Source: Chloroflexota bacterium (GTDB lineage Bacteria; Chloroflexota; Dehalococcoidia; JABGRK01). From it: DNA of 64,000 nucleotides. The stretch is from contig JABGRK010000018.1 of assembly GCA_018648325.1 (NCBI GenBank), positions 1 through 64,000 of the forward strand, in the 5' to 3' direction. Under the pieces are notes generated by a model. That model was given only the letters and a program-made list of their open reading frames with translations, was not told the DNA's origin and searched no databases. Positions 26,609 through 36,130 of the stretch are shown one piece after another. The position numbers were made by a program, and so were the translations under genes. Numbering within the stretch: position 1 is the stretch's first letter; each line of letters starts with the position of its first letter.

Positions 26609-28225
26609 CTACTCTACCGAGATTATGTAGTTATAATGTGGTTGCTTGCCTTCAACCACCTCTATCTCAAGCCCGCAGTGATAGCCATTTATAGATCTGA
26701 CTATGCGATTTACCTCATCCCGGCTGCTGTCAGCACCCCAGTAAACTGTAACCAGAGCACCACCTGTAAGCTCCAAGCGATTAATGAGTGCAGCAACCAC
26801 ATCCAGACGATCATCACCAACCTTGATGAACTGTCCATCGATAAAGCCTATGGTTTGACCCTCTTTGATGTCGACACCATTTAGCTTTGTGGTTCTGACC
26901 GCGGTGGTAACCTCGCCGGTAATAACACAGGACGCAGCTTCCTGCATAGCCTCAACATTGGTTTCAAGAAAGTCATCGGGTTGGAAAGCAAGCAGTGCGG
27001 CAATCCCCTGCGGAATTGTCTGGCCGATAACAGCCACGTTCTTATCCGATAATGACTGCGCCTGCCTAGCCGTAAGCAGTATATTGGGATTGTTGGGGAG
27101 TATAATAACATCGTTGGTGGCAGTCGAATCCACGGCACGCAACAGTTCTTCTACACTGGGATTCATGGATTGTCCGCCGGGAACAATGATATCGGTTCCT
27201 ATGCTCTTGAACACCTCGGCAAGGCCACTGCCAGCTACTACAGCAACAACTGCTATTCCATCAACTGGGCCTACATCCGCATCCCGCCCGGAAATAAATT
27301 CCTGATGCTGGTCCTGCATATTATCTATTTTGAGTTGATGCATGGTGCCAAAAGTGGCAGCATAGCTAAGCACTTCACCAGGATTATAGGTATGGATATG
27401 AACCTTCAGAACCTCATCGTCACCAACCACCAGCACCGATTCTCCCATACTGCAAAACTTTTCACGGATTGCACTAGTATCAAGCTTCTCACCTTTTATA
27501 AGAAACTCGGTGCAGTATCCATACTGAAGCTCCTGTTCGATCTGAACCACGGCCGGCGCTGACAGCACCATATCCACATCATCCTGACCATTGTCTTTAT
27601 GATCGTTCTTAAGATAGTGCAGTGCACCCTCGAGCATCACATAAAGTCCCTGACCACCTGCGTCTACAACACCAGCCTCGCGAAGAACATCAAGCAACGT
27701 AGGTGTTTTGGCAACAGACTGCTTTGCCACCTCAACCGTGGTCTCAAGAACATCTATAACATCGCAACCATTGGCAAACGCCGTTTCATGTGCGGCGGCA
27801 GCAGCCTCGCGGATAACCGTTAGGATAGTACCCTCAACCGGACTACTAACCCCACTATAGGCATGAGCCGAAGCTTCCATTAGCGCTGTAGCAAAATCGC
27901 AAGCATTAAAGCAATCTTTATCTTTAAGACCTGCAGCAAGACCACGCAGTATCTGCGACAGGATAACACCGCTGTTGCCGCGTGCGCCCATAAGCGCGCC
28001 CTTAGCCATGGCACCGGCGATAGCAGCAGCACTGCTTTCTTTGGTCCGGCAGGCCTCATCAGTGGTGGCACGCATGGTAAGTAGCATGTTTGTGCCGGTA
28101 TCACCGTCTGGTACGGGGAAAACATTGAGTGAGTTGATAGTAGCGGAGTTCTTTTCCAACCAGCGTGTGGCTGAAACAAACATGCCCCTTAGCATCTGGC
28201 CGGTGCATGATTCTACCCGCGTCAT
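26609..28225 (-). CDS. fakA: Fatty acid kinase subunit FakA (DAK2/DegV-linked)
   Basis: FakA phosphorylates fatty acids held by DegV (FakB) proteins. The 538-aa protein has the N-terminal DhaL-type kinase domain with NVFPVPDGDTGTNM, whose aspartates bind Mg-ATP, the GARGNSGVILSQ loop and a C-terminal DAK1-like/DegV-interaction domain. Its placement directly before degV supports the pairing. The ATG is preceded by an unusual run of nine G that serves as the Shine-Dalgarno, with a 4-codon in-frame upstream ORF (ATG, GGG, GGG, GGA, TAG) ending right at the start. Confidence 0.88.
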   Translation of the reverse strand: MTRVESCTGQMLRGMFVSATRWLEKNSATINSLNVFPVPDGDTGTNMLLTMRATTDEACRTKESSAAAIAGAMAKGALMGARGNSGVILSQILRGLAAGLKDKDCFNACDFATALMEASAHAYSGVSSPVEGTILTVIREAAAAAHETAFANGCDVIDVLETTVEVAKQSVAKTPTLLDVLREAGVVDAGGQGLYVMLEGALHYLKNDHKDNGQDDVDMVLSAPAVVQIEQELQYGYCTEFLIKGEKLDTSAIREKFCSMGESVLVVGDDEVLKVHIHTYNPGEVLSYAATFGTMHQLKIDNMQDQHQEFISGRDADVGPVDGIAVVAVVAGSGLAEVFKSIGTDIIVPGGQSMNPSVEELLRAVDSTATNDVIILPNNPNILLTARQAQSLSDKNVAVIGQTIPQGIAALLAFQPDDFLETNVEAMQEAASCVITGEVTTAVRTTKLNGVDIKEGQTIGFIDGQFIKVGDDRLDVVAALINRLELTGGALVTVYWGADSSRDEVNRIVRSINGYHCGLEIEVVEGKQPHYNYIISVE

Positions 28226-28338
28226 CTATCCCCCCCCCATGCGATCAAAAGTATCACAAGGATTACATACATCGCATTGCTTTGCATGCACGTTACCACA
28301 TACCGGTTATTTTTTCAATATTATGTAGCTATATCCAC

Positions 28339-28368
28339 TTGCCTAAATTCACGTTAGTATGGTATGAT
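28339..28368 (+). promoter_or_regulatory. Promoter of rpmB
   Basis: The extended -10 TGGTATGAT (28360-28368) and TTGCCT (28339-28344) are 18 nt apart, upstream of the ribosomal protein gene. Confidence 0.6.
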
Positions 28369-28429
28369 TTTCTGTAGCAAATTAATCTTTGTGCGGATAA
28401 AATTCCGCTCGTTATAAGGAGCAAATAAG

Positions 28430-28612
28430 TTGAAGTGCGATATATGTGGCAAGAGTCCCCAGTTTGGCCACAACGTTTCCCATTCTAACAGGCATACAAA
28501 CAGGAAGTGGAAGCCCAATATTCAGGCGGCAACGCTGGAAGTAGAGGGTAAAAAGCAAAGGGTGCACATCTGCACCAGATGTATGCGTACCCAGAACAAG
28601 GCCAAAAACTAG
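28430..28612 (+). CDS. rpmB: Ribosomal protein bL28
   Basis: This 60-aa large-subunit ribosomal protein has the bL28 pattern (CDICGKSPQFGHNVSHSNRH) and is of the zinc-binding (C+) type, with CDIC near the N-terminus and CTRC near the C-terminus as the four ligands. It starts with TTG at 28430, with AAGGAG 9 nt upstream. It is monocistronic and ended by a strong hairpin terminator. The zinc-binding form is usual in bacteria that keep only one copy of bL28. Confidence 0.93.
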   Translation: MKCDICGKSPQFGHNVSHSNRHTNRKWKPNIQAATLEVEGKKQRVHICTRCMRTQNKAKN

Positions 28613-28641
28613 GTCTTTTTTAAAAACACAGGTTTAAAAAT

Positions 28642-28677
28642 AAAACGATAGCTTTTTCAAGCTATCGTTTTTTTATC
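28642..28677. terminator. Bidirectional rho-independent terminator
   Basis: AACGATAGCTT pairs with AAGCTATCGTT around a TTTC loop, with A-rich and T-rich flanks. It serves rpmB on the plus strand and can serve rpe on the minus strand. Confidence 0.85.
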
Positions 28678-28693
28678 TTTTACCAGTGCCTGT

Positions 28694-29368
28694 TTAGGCA
28701 ACACTGTTTTTTATGGCGGCGATGGCATCGGCAACGCTTTGTTTTTTGTTAAAAACAGCGGATCCGGCAACCACCACGTCAGCACCGGCAGCCATAACCA
28801 TTGGTGCGTTATCGGCGGTAACGCCTCCATCTACCTCGATCTCGCAATCGATACCAAGCTCATCGATCTTCTGCCGCAGCCGCGCGATTTTCTTCTCAGA
28901 GCCTTTAATAAACTTCTGCCCGCCAAAACCGGGATTGACGCTCATTATCACCACCAGATCAATACTGGGTAGTATTTCGTAGATAAGTTCCAGCGGCGTT
29001 GCCGGATTAAGCGATACGCCCGCTTTTATGCCCAGCTCTTTTATTGTTTCAATGGTACGATGCAGATGATTACATGTTTCAACATGAACGACAATTATAT
29101 CCGAACCGGCATCGGCAAATTGTTTGATGTACTTCTCAGGAGATTCGATCATCAGATGAACATCAAGCGGCAGATTGGTACACTCCCGTATAGCCTTTAC
29201 CACCGGCGGACCAATGGTTATGTTGGGAACAAAGTGTCCGTCCATTACATCCACGTGAATCCAGTCGGCGCCACCGGCATCGGCCTCATCGATCTGGGCC
29301 CCAAGCCTTGAAAAGTCGGCAGACAGTATGGAAGGAGCGACTTTAAGTCCCCTGTTTTTTGCGGCCAT
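28694..29368 (-). CDS. rpe: Ribulose-phosphate 3-epimerase
   Basis: The enzyme interconverts ribulose 5-phosphate and xylulose 5-phosphate in the pentose phosphate pathway. The 224-aa TIM-barrel has KVAPSILSADFSRLG, the HVDVMDGHFVPNIT metal site, MSVNPGFGGQKF and EVDGGV near the end. The length is normal. Its first 26 bases overlap the 3' end of argH, which places it as the last gene of the arginine operon. Such a coupling of rpe with argH is not a metabolic necessity and probably reflects operon drift. Confidence 0.92.
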   Translation of the reverse strand: MAAKNRGLKVAPSILSADFSRLGAQIDEADAGGADWIHVDVMDGHFVPNITIGPPVVKAIRECTNLPLDVHLMIESPEKYIKQFADAGSDIIVVHVETCNHLHRTIETIKELGIKAGVSLNPATPLELIYEILPSIDLVVIMSVNPGFGGQKFIKGSEKKIARLRQKIDELGIDCEIEVDGGVTADNAPMVMAAGADVVVAGSAVFNKKQSVADAIAAIKNSVA

Positions 29369-30731
29369 TTAAGGTCTCCTTTGCTTTCTTAAGTGCATCA
29401 CTTACCCGACCGGACGCCGTGCCACCCGGCACATCGCGACTGTCTATTGAGGTTTGCACACTGATATCATAAACGTCCTTATCGAAAACATCCGAGAATG
29501 ATTTAAACTCTTCCAGACTCAGCTCACGCAGGGACTTGCCTTTGCCCAAGCCGTATTGCACCAGTTTGCCCAATACACCATGCGCCTGACGGAATGGCAG
29601 GCCTTTGCCCACCAGGTAATCTGCTAGGTCGGTGGCCAGAATATATGGGCCGTCAGCGGCGATTCCTGTAACATCGGCATTTACCTTGAGCGTTGCTATC
29701 ATACCGGCAGTTACCTCAAGGGTCATCAGCAGCGTATCTACTGTATCAAAGAATCCTTCTTTATCTTCCTGCAGATCCTTGTTGTATGCAAGAGGAAGGC
29801 TCTTCATGATGGTCAGCAGTGAGAACAGGTTGCCATAGACACGGCCCGTTTTACCACGCGCCAGTTCGGCCACATCAGGGTTCTTCTTCTGCGGCATAAT
29901 GCTCGATCCTGTTGCATAGCCGTCATCCATCTCAACAAATCCGAACTCTTGAGAAGACCAGATGATCATCTCCTCTGCAAAGCGCGATATATGCATCATG
30001 GCGATGGCAGCCGCGGCCGAGTACTCCAGCAGAAAGTCCCTGTCGGACACTGCGTCTATACTGTTACTACTGATAGCGGCAAAGCCAAGCTCTTTGGCCA
30101 CGTACTCGCGATCGATTGGATATGGAACGCCTGCCAGTGCACCACTGCCCAGCGGCATGACGTCAACACGCTTCATCATGTCCTGGAAACGCCCGATATC
30201 ACGTGTAAGCATATCGTGATAAGCCAGCAGGTAATGTGCCAGCAGAATCGGTTGTGCCCGCTGTAAATGGGTATAGCCGGGTATTATGACGCTTTTGTTC
30301 TCATCAGCCAGATCGACAACCACGCTCTGAAGTTCAATCAGGCGTTCGATAGTGAGCATGACGGCGCCTTTAGTGTACAGACGCATGTCCAGCGCCACCT
30401 GATCGTTGCGGGAACGGGCTGTATGCAGCTTACCAGCCACATCGCCGATCTTTTCAAACAGACGATTTTCTATATTCAGATGAATATCCTCAAGCTCTTT
30501 TTTGAACTCGAAATCACCCTTGTCTATCTCTTCGCGTATCGCTTTAAGACCGCCAGTAATTAGTTCGGCCTCCTGCTCGGTGATAATGCCCTGTTTGCCA
30601 AGCATAGAGGCATGCGCAATCGACCCGTATATGTCGTAGACATACAGACGCCGATCGAACATAATGGAGGCCTGATAGCTCTCCACCTTTTTATCCATCT
30701 CTTTTTTGAAGCGGTCTCGAATATTACTCAC
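29343..30731 (-). CDS. argH: Argininosuccinate lyase
   Basis: ArgH splits argininosuccinate into arginine and fumarate, the last step of arginine synthesis. The 462-aa protein contains the superfamily signature GSSIMPQKKNPD and the TARSRNDQVALD box. It starts with GTG at 30731, with GGAG about 10 nt upstream. It lies 59 nt downstream of argG and overlaps rpe. The length is normal. Near-universal catalytic residues (the SxxxxxKxN loop serine and the upstream histidine in TPGYTHLQRAQP-like GYTHLQRAQP) are present. Confidence 0.94.
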   Translation of the reverse strand: MSNIRDRFKKEMDKKVESYQASIMFDRRLYVYDIYGSIAHASMLGKQGIITEQEAELITGGLKAIREEIDKGDFEFKKELEDIHLNIENRLFEKIGDVAGKLHTARSRNDQVALDMRLYTKGAVMLTIERLIELQSVVVDLADENKSVIIPGYTHLQRAQPILLAHYLLAYHDMLTRDIGRFQDMMKRVDVMPLGSGALAGVPYPIDREYVAKELGFAAISSNSIDAVSDRDFLLEYSAAAAIAMMHISRFAEEMIIWSSQEFGFVEMDDGYATGSSIMPQKKNPDVAELARGKTGRVYGNLFSLLTIMKSLPLAYNKDLQEDKEGFFDTVDTLLMTLEVTAGMIATLKVNADVTGIAADGPYILATDLADYLVGKGLPFRQAHGVLGKLVQYGLGKGKSLRELSLEEFKSFSDVFDKDVYDISVQTSIDSRDVPGGTASGRVSDALKKAKETLNGRKKQGT

Positions 30732-30790
30732 TTGTCTTCTCCACCCTCAAAAAGTGCAGTCATGACTGCGAGGGTATCTTTGGACCTTTT

Positions 30791-31993
30791 TTAGTCTTCG
30801 GCTTGGCCTTGAACCTGGGTTTGTGTTTTTACCGCAAGACCCCAGATACGAATGAATCCTTCTGCATTGCTGTGATCGAACTGATCCTGCTCATCGTATG
30901 TAGCCAGATCATAGCTGTAAAGCGAGTACGGTGACTTGCGCCCGACAATGGTGGCCGTGCCCTTGTACAGCTTAATGCGTACGGTACCACTAACATGGCG
31001 TTGTGTACTGTCTATATAGGCTGCCAGATCGCGGCGATGCGCGCTGAACCACAAGCCGTTATAGGTCAGGTCTGCATATTCCAGCGCAACCTTGGCCTTG
31101 TAACCCAACTGATACCGAGATAGGGTAAGCGCCTCAAGCGCCTGATGCGCCAGTATCAGCACAACGCCTGCCGGAGCCTCATATATCTCGCGCGACTTGA
31201 TACCCACAAGGCGGCTTTCCACATTGTCCAGCCGACCCACGCCGTGCGCACCGGCCAGTTTATTCATACTTTCGATAAGGGTAATGCCGTCCAGTTTTTC
31301 ACCATTCAGTGCAATGGGAATGCCTTTTTCAAACTCGACCTCGATGTACTCAGGTTTGTCCGGTGCAGACTCAGGTGACACCGTCCAGTCATACGCGCCC
31401 TCCGGCGGCTCGGCCCACGGATCTTCCAGTACGCCGCACTCACAACTGCGGCCCCACAGATTCTCATCCACCGAATAGGGGCTGGCAACTGTTACGGGTA
31501 CAGGAATGCCGTTGGCTTTAGCATACTCTATGCTCTGCTCGCGGCTCATGCCCCACTCACGCGCAGGTGCATATATCTTTAGCTCAGGAGCCAGTGCCAT
31601 AACACCAACCTCGAAGCGCACCTGATCGTTGCCCTTGCCCGTAGAACCATGTGCCACAGCCGTTGCCCCGTCCTTAATAGCAGTTTCGGCCAGCAGCTTG
31701 GCGATAAGCGGTCGTGCCAGTGCGGTGGCCAGCGGATAGCTCTCGTATATAGCATTGGCCTTTAGTGCAGGCCACACATATTCATCTACAAACGCCTGTC
31801 TGGCATCCACCATATAGGCAGCAACAGCGCCCACATCCAGCGCCTTTTGCTTGATAGCATCAAGGTTCTTCTGCTCCATGCCACCAACATTAATCGTTAG
31901 GGCAATCACGTCCATTTTGTAGTTTTCCTTGATCCACTTGATGGCAACCGATGTATCCAGCCCTCCGCTATATGCTAAAACAATTTTGTCCAT
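30791..31993 (-). CDS. argG: Argininosuccinate synthase
   Basis: ArgG joins citrulline and aspartate using ATP. The 400-aa protein has the PP-loop at its N-terminus (AYSGGLDTSVAIKW), HGSTGKGNDQVRFE and DENLWGRSCECG. The C-terminus has a short acidic/Gln-rich tail. The gap of 126 nt before it, toward argD, contains copy C of the dispersed repeat, so argG may also have its own promoter there. It belongs to the minus-strand arginine gene set. Confidence 0.94.
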   Translation of the reverse strand: MDKIVLAYSGGLDTSVAIKWIKENYKMDVIALTINVGGMEQKNLDAIKQKALDVGAVAAYMVDARQAFVDEYVWPALKANAIYESYPLATALARPLIAKLLAETAIKDGATAVAHGSTGKGNDQVRFEVGVMALAPELKIYAPAREWGMSREQSIEYAKANGIPVPVTVASPYSVDENLWGRSCECGVLEDPWAEPPEGAYDWTVSPESAPDKPEYIEVEFEKGIPIALNGEKLDGITLIESMNKLAGAHGVGRLDNVESRLVGIKSREIYEAPAGVVLILAHQALEALTLSRYQLGYKAKVALEYADLTYNGLWFSAHRRDLAAYIDSTQRHVSGTVRIKLYKGTATIVGRKSPYSLYSYDLATYDEQDQFDHSNAEGFIRIWGLAVKTQTQVQGQAED

Positions 31994-32040
31994 TTTCTTC
32001 TGTCCTCTACTACGTATTACATTGATTTAATCGCTTCTAC

Positions 32041-32113
32041 ATACGTAGATTATCGTTTTGTGTTCATTAAGGAGATCAACCTCCAGCGCCCCCAGCAGGA
32101 TTGCATCCTGCAC
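32041..32113 (+). repeat. Dispersed repeat, copy C (partial)
   Basis: The left part TACGTAGATTATCGTTTTG and the right part GCAGGATTGCATCCTGCAC match copy B; the middle, with the two C/G-tract hairpins, is mostly missing. It lies between argG and argD. Confidence 0.65.
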
Positions 32114-32119
32114 TATCGA

Positions 32120-33301
32120 TTAGATATTACTAAGTACTTTATACAGTATACCGACCGCTTCATCAACATCTGCTTTGGAAACGATCAGCGGCGGGATAAA
32201 CCTTATCGCATTTGGCTTTAGCTTGTTGATAAGCAAGCCATCAGCCATGCAGGCATTCATTACATCGGCAGCTATATCTTTATCAAACTGCATGGCGATA
32301 AGCAGACCGCAGCCGCGTACTTCTGTAACAAAGTCAAACTGAGTCTTTAATTGCTCAAGCTTGTATACGAGATGATAACCAACCTCTTTAACATTGCTAA
32401 GCACATGGTTATCAAGTATGTATTTAAGCGTGGCATATCCGGCAGCACAGGCCAGCGGATTTCCACCGAAAGTCGAGCCATGGTCTCCAACCTCAAAAAC
32501 AGACGCCTCATCCTTGGCCATAAAAACGCCTATGGGGAAACCACTACCCAGTCCCTTGGCCAGCGTTATGATATCCGGCTCCACATCGTATACCTCGTAC
32601 CCGAACAGAGGTCCCATTCGGCCTATGCCGGTTTGAATCTCATCCAGTATCAGCAATATACCCTTTTCATCACACCAGGCACGCACCTTCTTGAGGTAGT
32701 CCTGATCTGACATATTCACGCCGCCCTCGCCCTGTATGGGCTCCAGCATGATAGCGCATGTCTTTTTGCTAGTTGCCTTTTTGATAGCCTCGATGTCGTT
32801 GTACGCAACACTGATAAAACCACCCGGCATCGGTTTATACGGTTCCTGAAACTTGGGTTGCCCCGTTGCCGCCAGCGTCATCAGTGTGCGCCCATGAAAC
32901 GAGTTTAAGGTTGTTATTATCTCATTCGCGCCGTTTAGCTTTACCTTGCCATACTTGCGCGCCAGCTTGAGCGCGCCTTCGTTGGCCTCGGCACCGCTGT
33001 TGCAGAAAAAGACTTTATCGAGCACGCTGCTTTTAACAAGCAATTCAGCAAGATTGAGTTGCGGCGTTGTATAGTACAGACATGATGTATGCACAAGCGT
33101 ACCGGCCTGCTGGCAAATAGCCTCTGTAAGTGCAGGATGGCAATGACCCAAAGCGTTTACGGCAATTCCTGCCACAAAGTCCAGGTACTCCTTGCCCTTA
33201 TCATCCCACACCTTCATCCCCTCGCCACGAACCAGCGTTACCGGTATGCGATTGAAGGTGGGCATGTAATATTTACTTTCAAGCTCCTGCCAGTTTGTCA
33301 T
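32120..33301 (-). CDS. argD: Acetylornithine aminotransferase
   Basis: This PLP enzyme makes N-acetylornithine from N-acetylglutamate semialdehyde and glutamate. The 393-aa class III aminotransferase has the N-terminal GVAVNALGHCHPA segment, FFCNSGAEANEGALKLAR and LILDEIQTGIGRMG, with the PLP lysine in ITLAKGLGSGFPIG. The ATG overlaps the argB stop by one base (TAATG), so the two are tightly coupled. The context (argJ-argB-argD) makes the acetylornithine role more likely than the related ornithine or 4-aminobutyrate aminotransferases. Confidence 0.93.
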   Translation of the reverse strand: MTNWQELESKYYMPTFNRIPVTLVRGEGMKVWDDKGKEYLDFVAGIAVNALGHCHPALTEAICQQAGTLVHTSCLYYTTPQLNLAELLVKSSVLDKVFFCNSGAEANEGALKLARKYGKVKLNGANEIITTLNSFHGRTLMTLAATGQPKFQEPYKPMPGGFISVAYNDIEAIKKATSKKTCAIMLEPIQGEGGVNMSDQDYLKKVRAWCDEKGILLILDEIQTGIGRMGPLFGYEVYDVEPDIITLAKGLGSGFPIGVFMAKDEASVFEVGDHGSTFGGNPLACAAGYATLKYILDNHVLSNVKEVGYHLVYKLEQLKTQFDFVTEVRGCGLLIAMQFDKDIAADVMNACMADGLLINKLKPNAIRFIPPLIVSKADVDEAVGILYKVLSNI

Positions 33302-34056
33302 TACTTTATAACCGTTCCCATTTCCTTACCGTTTAATACATCCATAAGTGCGTGTGACTGACGCCCATCAATTATCCGCGCAGTATCGACAAATAGAAGC
33401 GCGCGCAAGCAGGCAAACATCTTGGGAATCATGCCTCCTGAAATCACTTCCAGGTCAAAAAGCGAACCCATTTCCTCTTTATAAAGCGTCTTATACAGGT
33501 CACCGGAGCTATCCATAACCCCCGCAACATCGGTAAGAAAGATCATCTCATCTGCCCGGATGGCCAGTGCCACTTCGCCGGCAACCGTATCGGCGTTTAC
33601 GTTTAGCATATGTGTGCCATCGTGACCGCCGGGCGCAATGACCGGAATGTACCCGGCATCAATTACCGCCTGAATTGGCGCGGGATTGACCTTTCGCACC
33701 TCGCCTACATAGCCAATTTCTTGGCTCATCTGCTCGGCCAGTATCATATTGCCATCGTAGCCGCAAAGCCCTATCGCCTTGCCTCCACGAGAGTTGATAG
33801 CAGCAACCAGCTCTTTATTGACCACTCCGCACAGGATGCCAATGACCACCTCAAGTGTGTGCTCATCGGTTACGCGCAGGCCATCCTTAAACTCGGTGAC
33901 AATGCCCAGCTTGTCCAGCCACTCGGTTATCTTCTTGCCACCACCATGAACCACAACGGGCATTGTTCCCTGCTTGTGCAGTTCGATAATGTCGTCAATG
34001 GTGGTATCGTGCTCACCAAGGGTGGAGCCACCTATTTTAACTACAATCTTTTTCAT
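33301..34056 (-). CDS. argB: Acetylglutamate kinase
   Basis: ArgB phosphorylates N-acetylglutamate, the second step of the acetylated arginine route. The 251-aa amino acid kinase fold protein has the N-terminal KIGGSTL glycine loop, the VVHGGGKKI motif and LTDVAGVMDS. At 251 aa it is the short type, without the N-terminal helix that forms the arginine-sensitive hexamer, so feedback control by arginine is less likely (inference). It lies 18 nt downstream of argJ. Confidence 0.93.
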   Translation of the reverse strand: MKKIVVKIGGSTLGEHDTTIDDIIELHKQGTMPVVVHGGGKKITEWLDKLGIVTEFKDGLRVTDEHTLEVVIGILCGVVNKELVAAINSRGGKAIGLCGYDGNMILAEQMSQEIGYVGEVRKVNPAPIQAVIDAGYIPVIAPGGHDGTHMLNVNADTVAGEVALAIRADEMIFLTDVAGVMDSSGDLYKTLYKEEMGSLFDLEVISGGMIPKMFACLRALLFVDTARIIDGRQSHALMDVLNGKEMGTVIK

Positions 34057-34074
34057 AATATATAAGCCACTTTT

Positions 34075-35244
34075 CTAAGTTGTATATTCGCTGTTTATGG
34101 TAACATACTCTTCGGACAGGTCACATCCCCAGGCAGTAGCCTGCCCATTGCCCAGATTAAGACATACCCTGATAAATACCTGATCACCTGTTATCTGCTC
34201 TATTTCGTCATGAGGAGGAAACAGGCTTTCTTTGAGTATACAAACATCGTTCAGATAAAGTTCTACCTTGGATTCGACTATATCCGCGCCGCTTCTGCCA
34301 ATGGCCGCGATTATGCGTCCCCAGTTGGGATCGCCGCTGTGCATGGCCGTTTTGACCAGCGTAGATGAGGCCACCGTTCGCGCCGCTATCCGTGCCTCTT
34401 CCGGCGTTTTTGCTGTTTCGATTTTTACCTCGATCAGCCTTGTGCAGCCCTCACCGTCACCGGCAATGCATTTGGCCAGATAAGTACAGACCGCCTCAAG
34501 CGCCGCCTCGAACTGCTTAGGGTTCGGCTTACCGGCAAGGCCGTTTGCCAGCACAATCACCATGTCGTTAGTGCTGGTATCACCGTCAACCGAAATCATA
34601 TTGAACGTCTTATCCACCGCTCTCTTGAGTACCTTCGATAAAAATTCGGGATCAACATCAGCGTCGGTAGTGATAAACGAGAGCATGGTTGCCATATTGG
34701 GATGTATCATCCCCGCACCTTTAGCTATGCCACCTATCTTTATGCCGCCCACCTCAACCGCCACTTCCTTTGGTCGGGAATCGGTGGTCATTATTGCCAG
34801 GGACAGATCATGACCTCCCTCACGCGTCAGATCAACATCTGATATGCCGCGCTTGACCAAATCCATTGGCAGGTTTACGCCAATAACACCTGTGCTGGCA
34901 ACAACGATATCATCCGCTTCAAGATCCAGCTTTGCAGCAGCAAGCAACGCCATCCCGGCAGCGTCCTTGTCGCCCTGTGTATTAGTGCAGGCATTGGCAC
35001 AACCGGCGTTTACCACCACGGCCTGAGCCTTCCCATTCCCCAAACTCTTCTCAGACAAAACCACAGGAGCGGCCTTAATCTTGTTTGTAGTAAAAACGCC
35101 AGCGGCGACACACGGCACCTGTGAATACAAAATGCCGAGATCCAGCTGCCCCTCATCCTTGATTCCACAAGCCAGAGCACCTGCTGTAAAGCCTTTTGGA
35201 GTGGTTACCGTCCCATTTGTTACAATTTTAGCTTCAATTTCCAT
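34075..35244 (-). CDS. argJ: Bifunctional ornithine acetyltransferase / N-acetylglutamate synthase
   Basis: ArgJ recycles the acetyl group from acetylornithine to glutamate. The 389-aa precursor cleaves itself at the conserved threonine in KGAGMIHPNMATMLSF, where the ATML nucleophile becomes the new N-terminus of the beta chain. The start at ATG 35244 gives the expected length; earlier codons in frame produce an unlikely hydrophobic extension. A TATGAT box lies 12 nt upstream on the minus strand, so the leader would be very short. Being first in the operon, it sets the order argJ-argB-argD-argG-argH-rpe. Confidence 0.93.
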   Translation of the reverse strand: MEIEAKIVTNGTVTTPKGFTAGALACGIKDEGQLDLGILYSQVPCVAAGVFTTNKIKAAPVVLSEKSLGNGKAQAVVVNAGCANACTNTQGDKDAAGMALLAAAKLDLEADDIVVASTGVIGVNLPMDLVKRGISDVDLTREGGHDLSLAIMTTDSRPKEVAVEVGGIKIGGIAKGAGMIHPNMATMLSFITTDADVDPEFLSKVLKRAVDKTFNMISVDGDTSTNDMVIVLANGLAGKPNPKQFEAALEAVCTYLAKCIAGDGEGCTRLIEVKIETAKTPEEARIAARTVASSTLVKTAMHSGDPNWGRIIAAIGRSGADIVESKVELYLNDVCILKESLFPPHDEIEQITGDQVFIRVCLNLGNGQATAWGCDLSEEYVTINSEYTT

Positions 35245-35304
35245 GTCACAAACTATATCATACAGGTGTATTGCTAAGCAATAAACGTAGCTGCGACACA
35301 AACA

Positions 35305-35336
35305 AAAGTAGGCGGTTAAATTTAACCGCCTACGAT
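35305..35336 (-). terminator. Perfect-palindrome terminator of the acetate transporter gene
   Basis: GTAGGCGGTTAAA (35308-35320) is directly followed by its complement TTTAACCGCCTAC (35321-35333). A T-rich tract follows on the minus strand. It ends the transporter transcript just before the argJ promoter region. Confidence 0.8.
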
Positions 35337-35359
35337 TTATGCTTTGCTTTATGTATTAA

Positions 35360-35953
35360 TTACTTAACGTGCCAGAGGGGAAGAACCTCTCTACCATATA
35401 CCTCGTTAAGAGTAATTGCCAAACCGGTGTATATTGCGGACGCACCGCAAATAACACCCTCGATACCGGCAAGGGTCATCATCCATGCAGCACCAGTGGC
35501 GTCTGCAATGGCAAGCAGGAAGAACAACGTGGCCAGTGATGCAAAAACAAACTGCAGTGCCCTGTTGGATTTAAGCGTACCAAAGAACATAACAGCCGTG
35601 AATATACCCCAAATTATCAGATATGCTACTACAGCCTCAATTTCGGGAGCAGCAAACCAGTTAAGATTGCCTCCAACTTTCAGGAATACAAAAGACAGCC
35701 AGAACAAGCCATATGATGTAAAGGCAAGGGTTCCGAATGTATTGCCCTTCTTCCACTCCATAAGACCTACAAGAACCTGCGCAATGCCGCCATAGAAAAG
35801 GCCCATACCCAGAATCATCGTACCAAGCTCGTACACACCGGCATTGGCCAAATTCAGTAGAACCGTTGTCATACCGAACGCCAGCAGTCCCAGCGGTGCC
35901 GGATTTGCAGTGGTATCCTTTATACTGTGAATTTCAAGAACTTCTTTTTCCAT
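35360..35953 (-). CDS. satP: Acetate/succinate uptake transporter, GPR1/FUN34/YaaH family
   Basis: This 197-aa membrane protein has six predicted helices and the family signature NPAPLGL near its N-terminus ([18 protein letters not shown]). SatP family channels and symporters import acetate and other monocarboxylates with protons. GAGAGG lies 8 nt upstream of the ATG. The gene is monocistronic between two terminators or promoter regions. Acetate transport fits an anaerobe that makes or assimilates acetyl-CoA. Confidence 0.85.
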   Translation of the reverse strand: MEKEVLEIHSIKDTTANPAPLGLLAFGMTTVLLNLANAGVYELGTMILGMGLFYGGIAQVLVGLMEWKKGNTFGTLAFTSYGLFWLSFVFLKVGGNLNWFAAPEIEAVVAYLIIWGIFTAVMFFGTLKSNRALQFVFASLATLFFLLAIADATGAAWMMTLAGIEGVICGASAIYTGLAITLNEVYGREVLPLWHVK

Positions 35954-36130
35954 TTTTCATACCTCTCAATCTAATATATCAACATAGTCCCATATAAATT
36001 ATATGACGATGGGTTTTTGAATATCAGAGTGTTTCTACTTGGTGAACCGATTGTTTATACGGTTATTTGCGTCACTAATTAGAACCAAATGGTACTTGTA
36101 AGGAGGGATAACTACTAAAAATACGTATAT

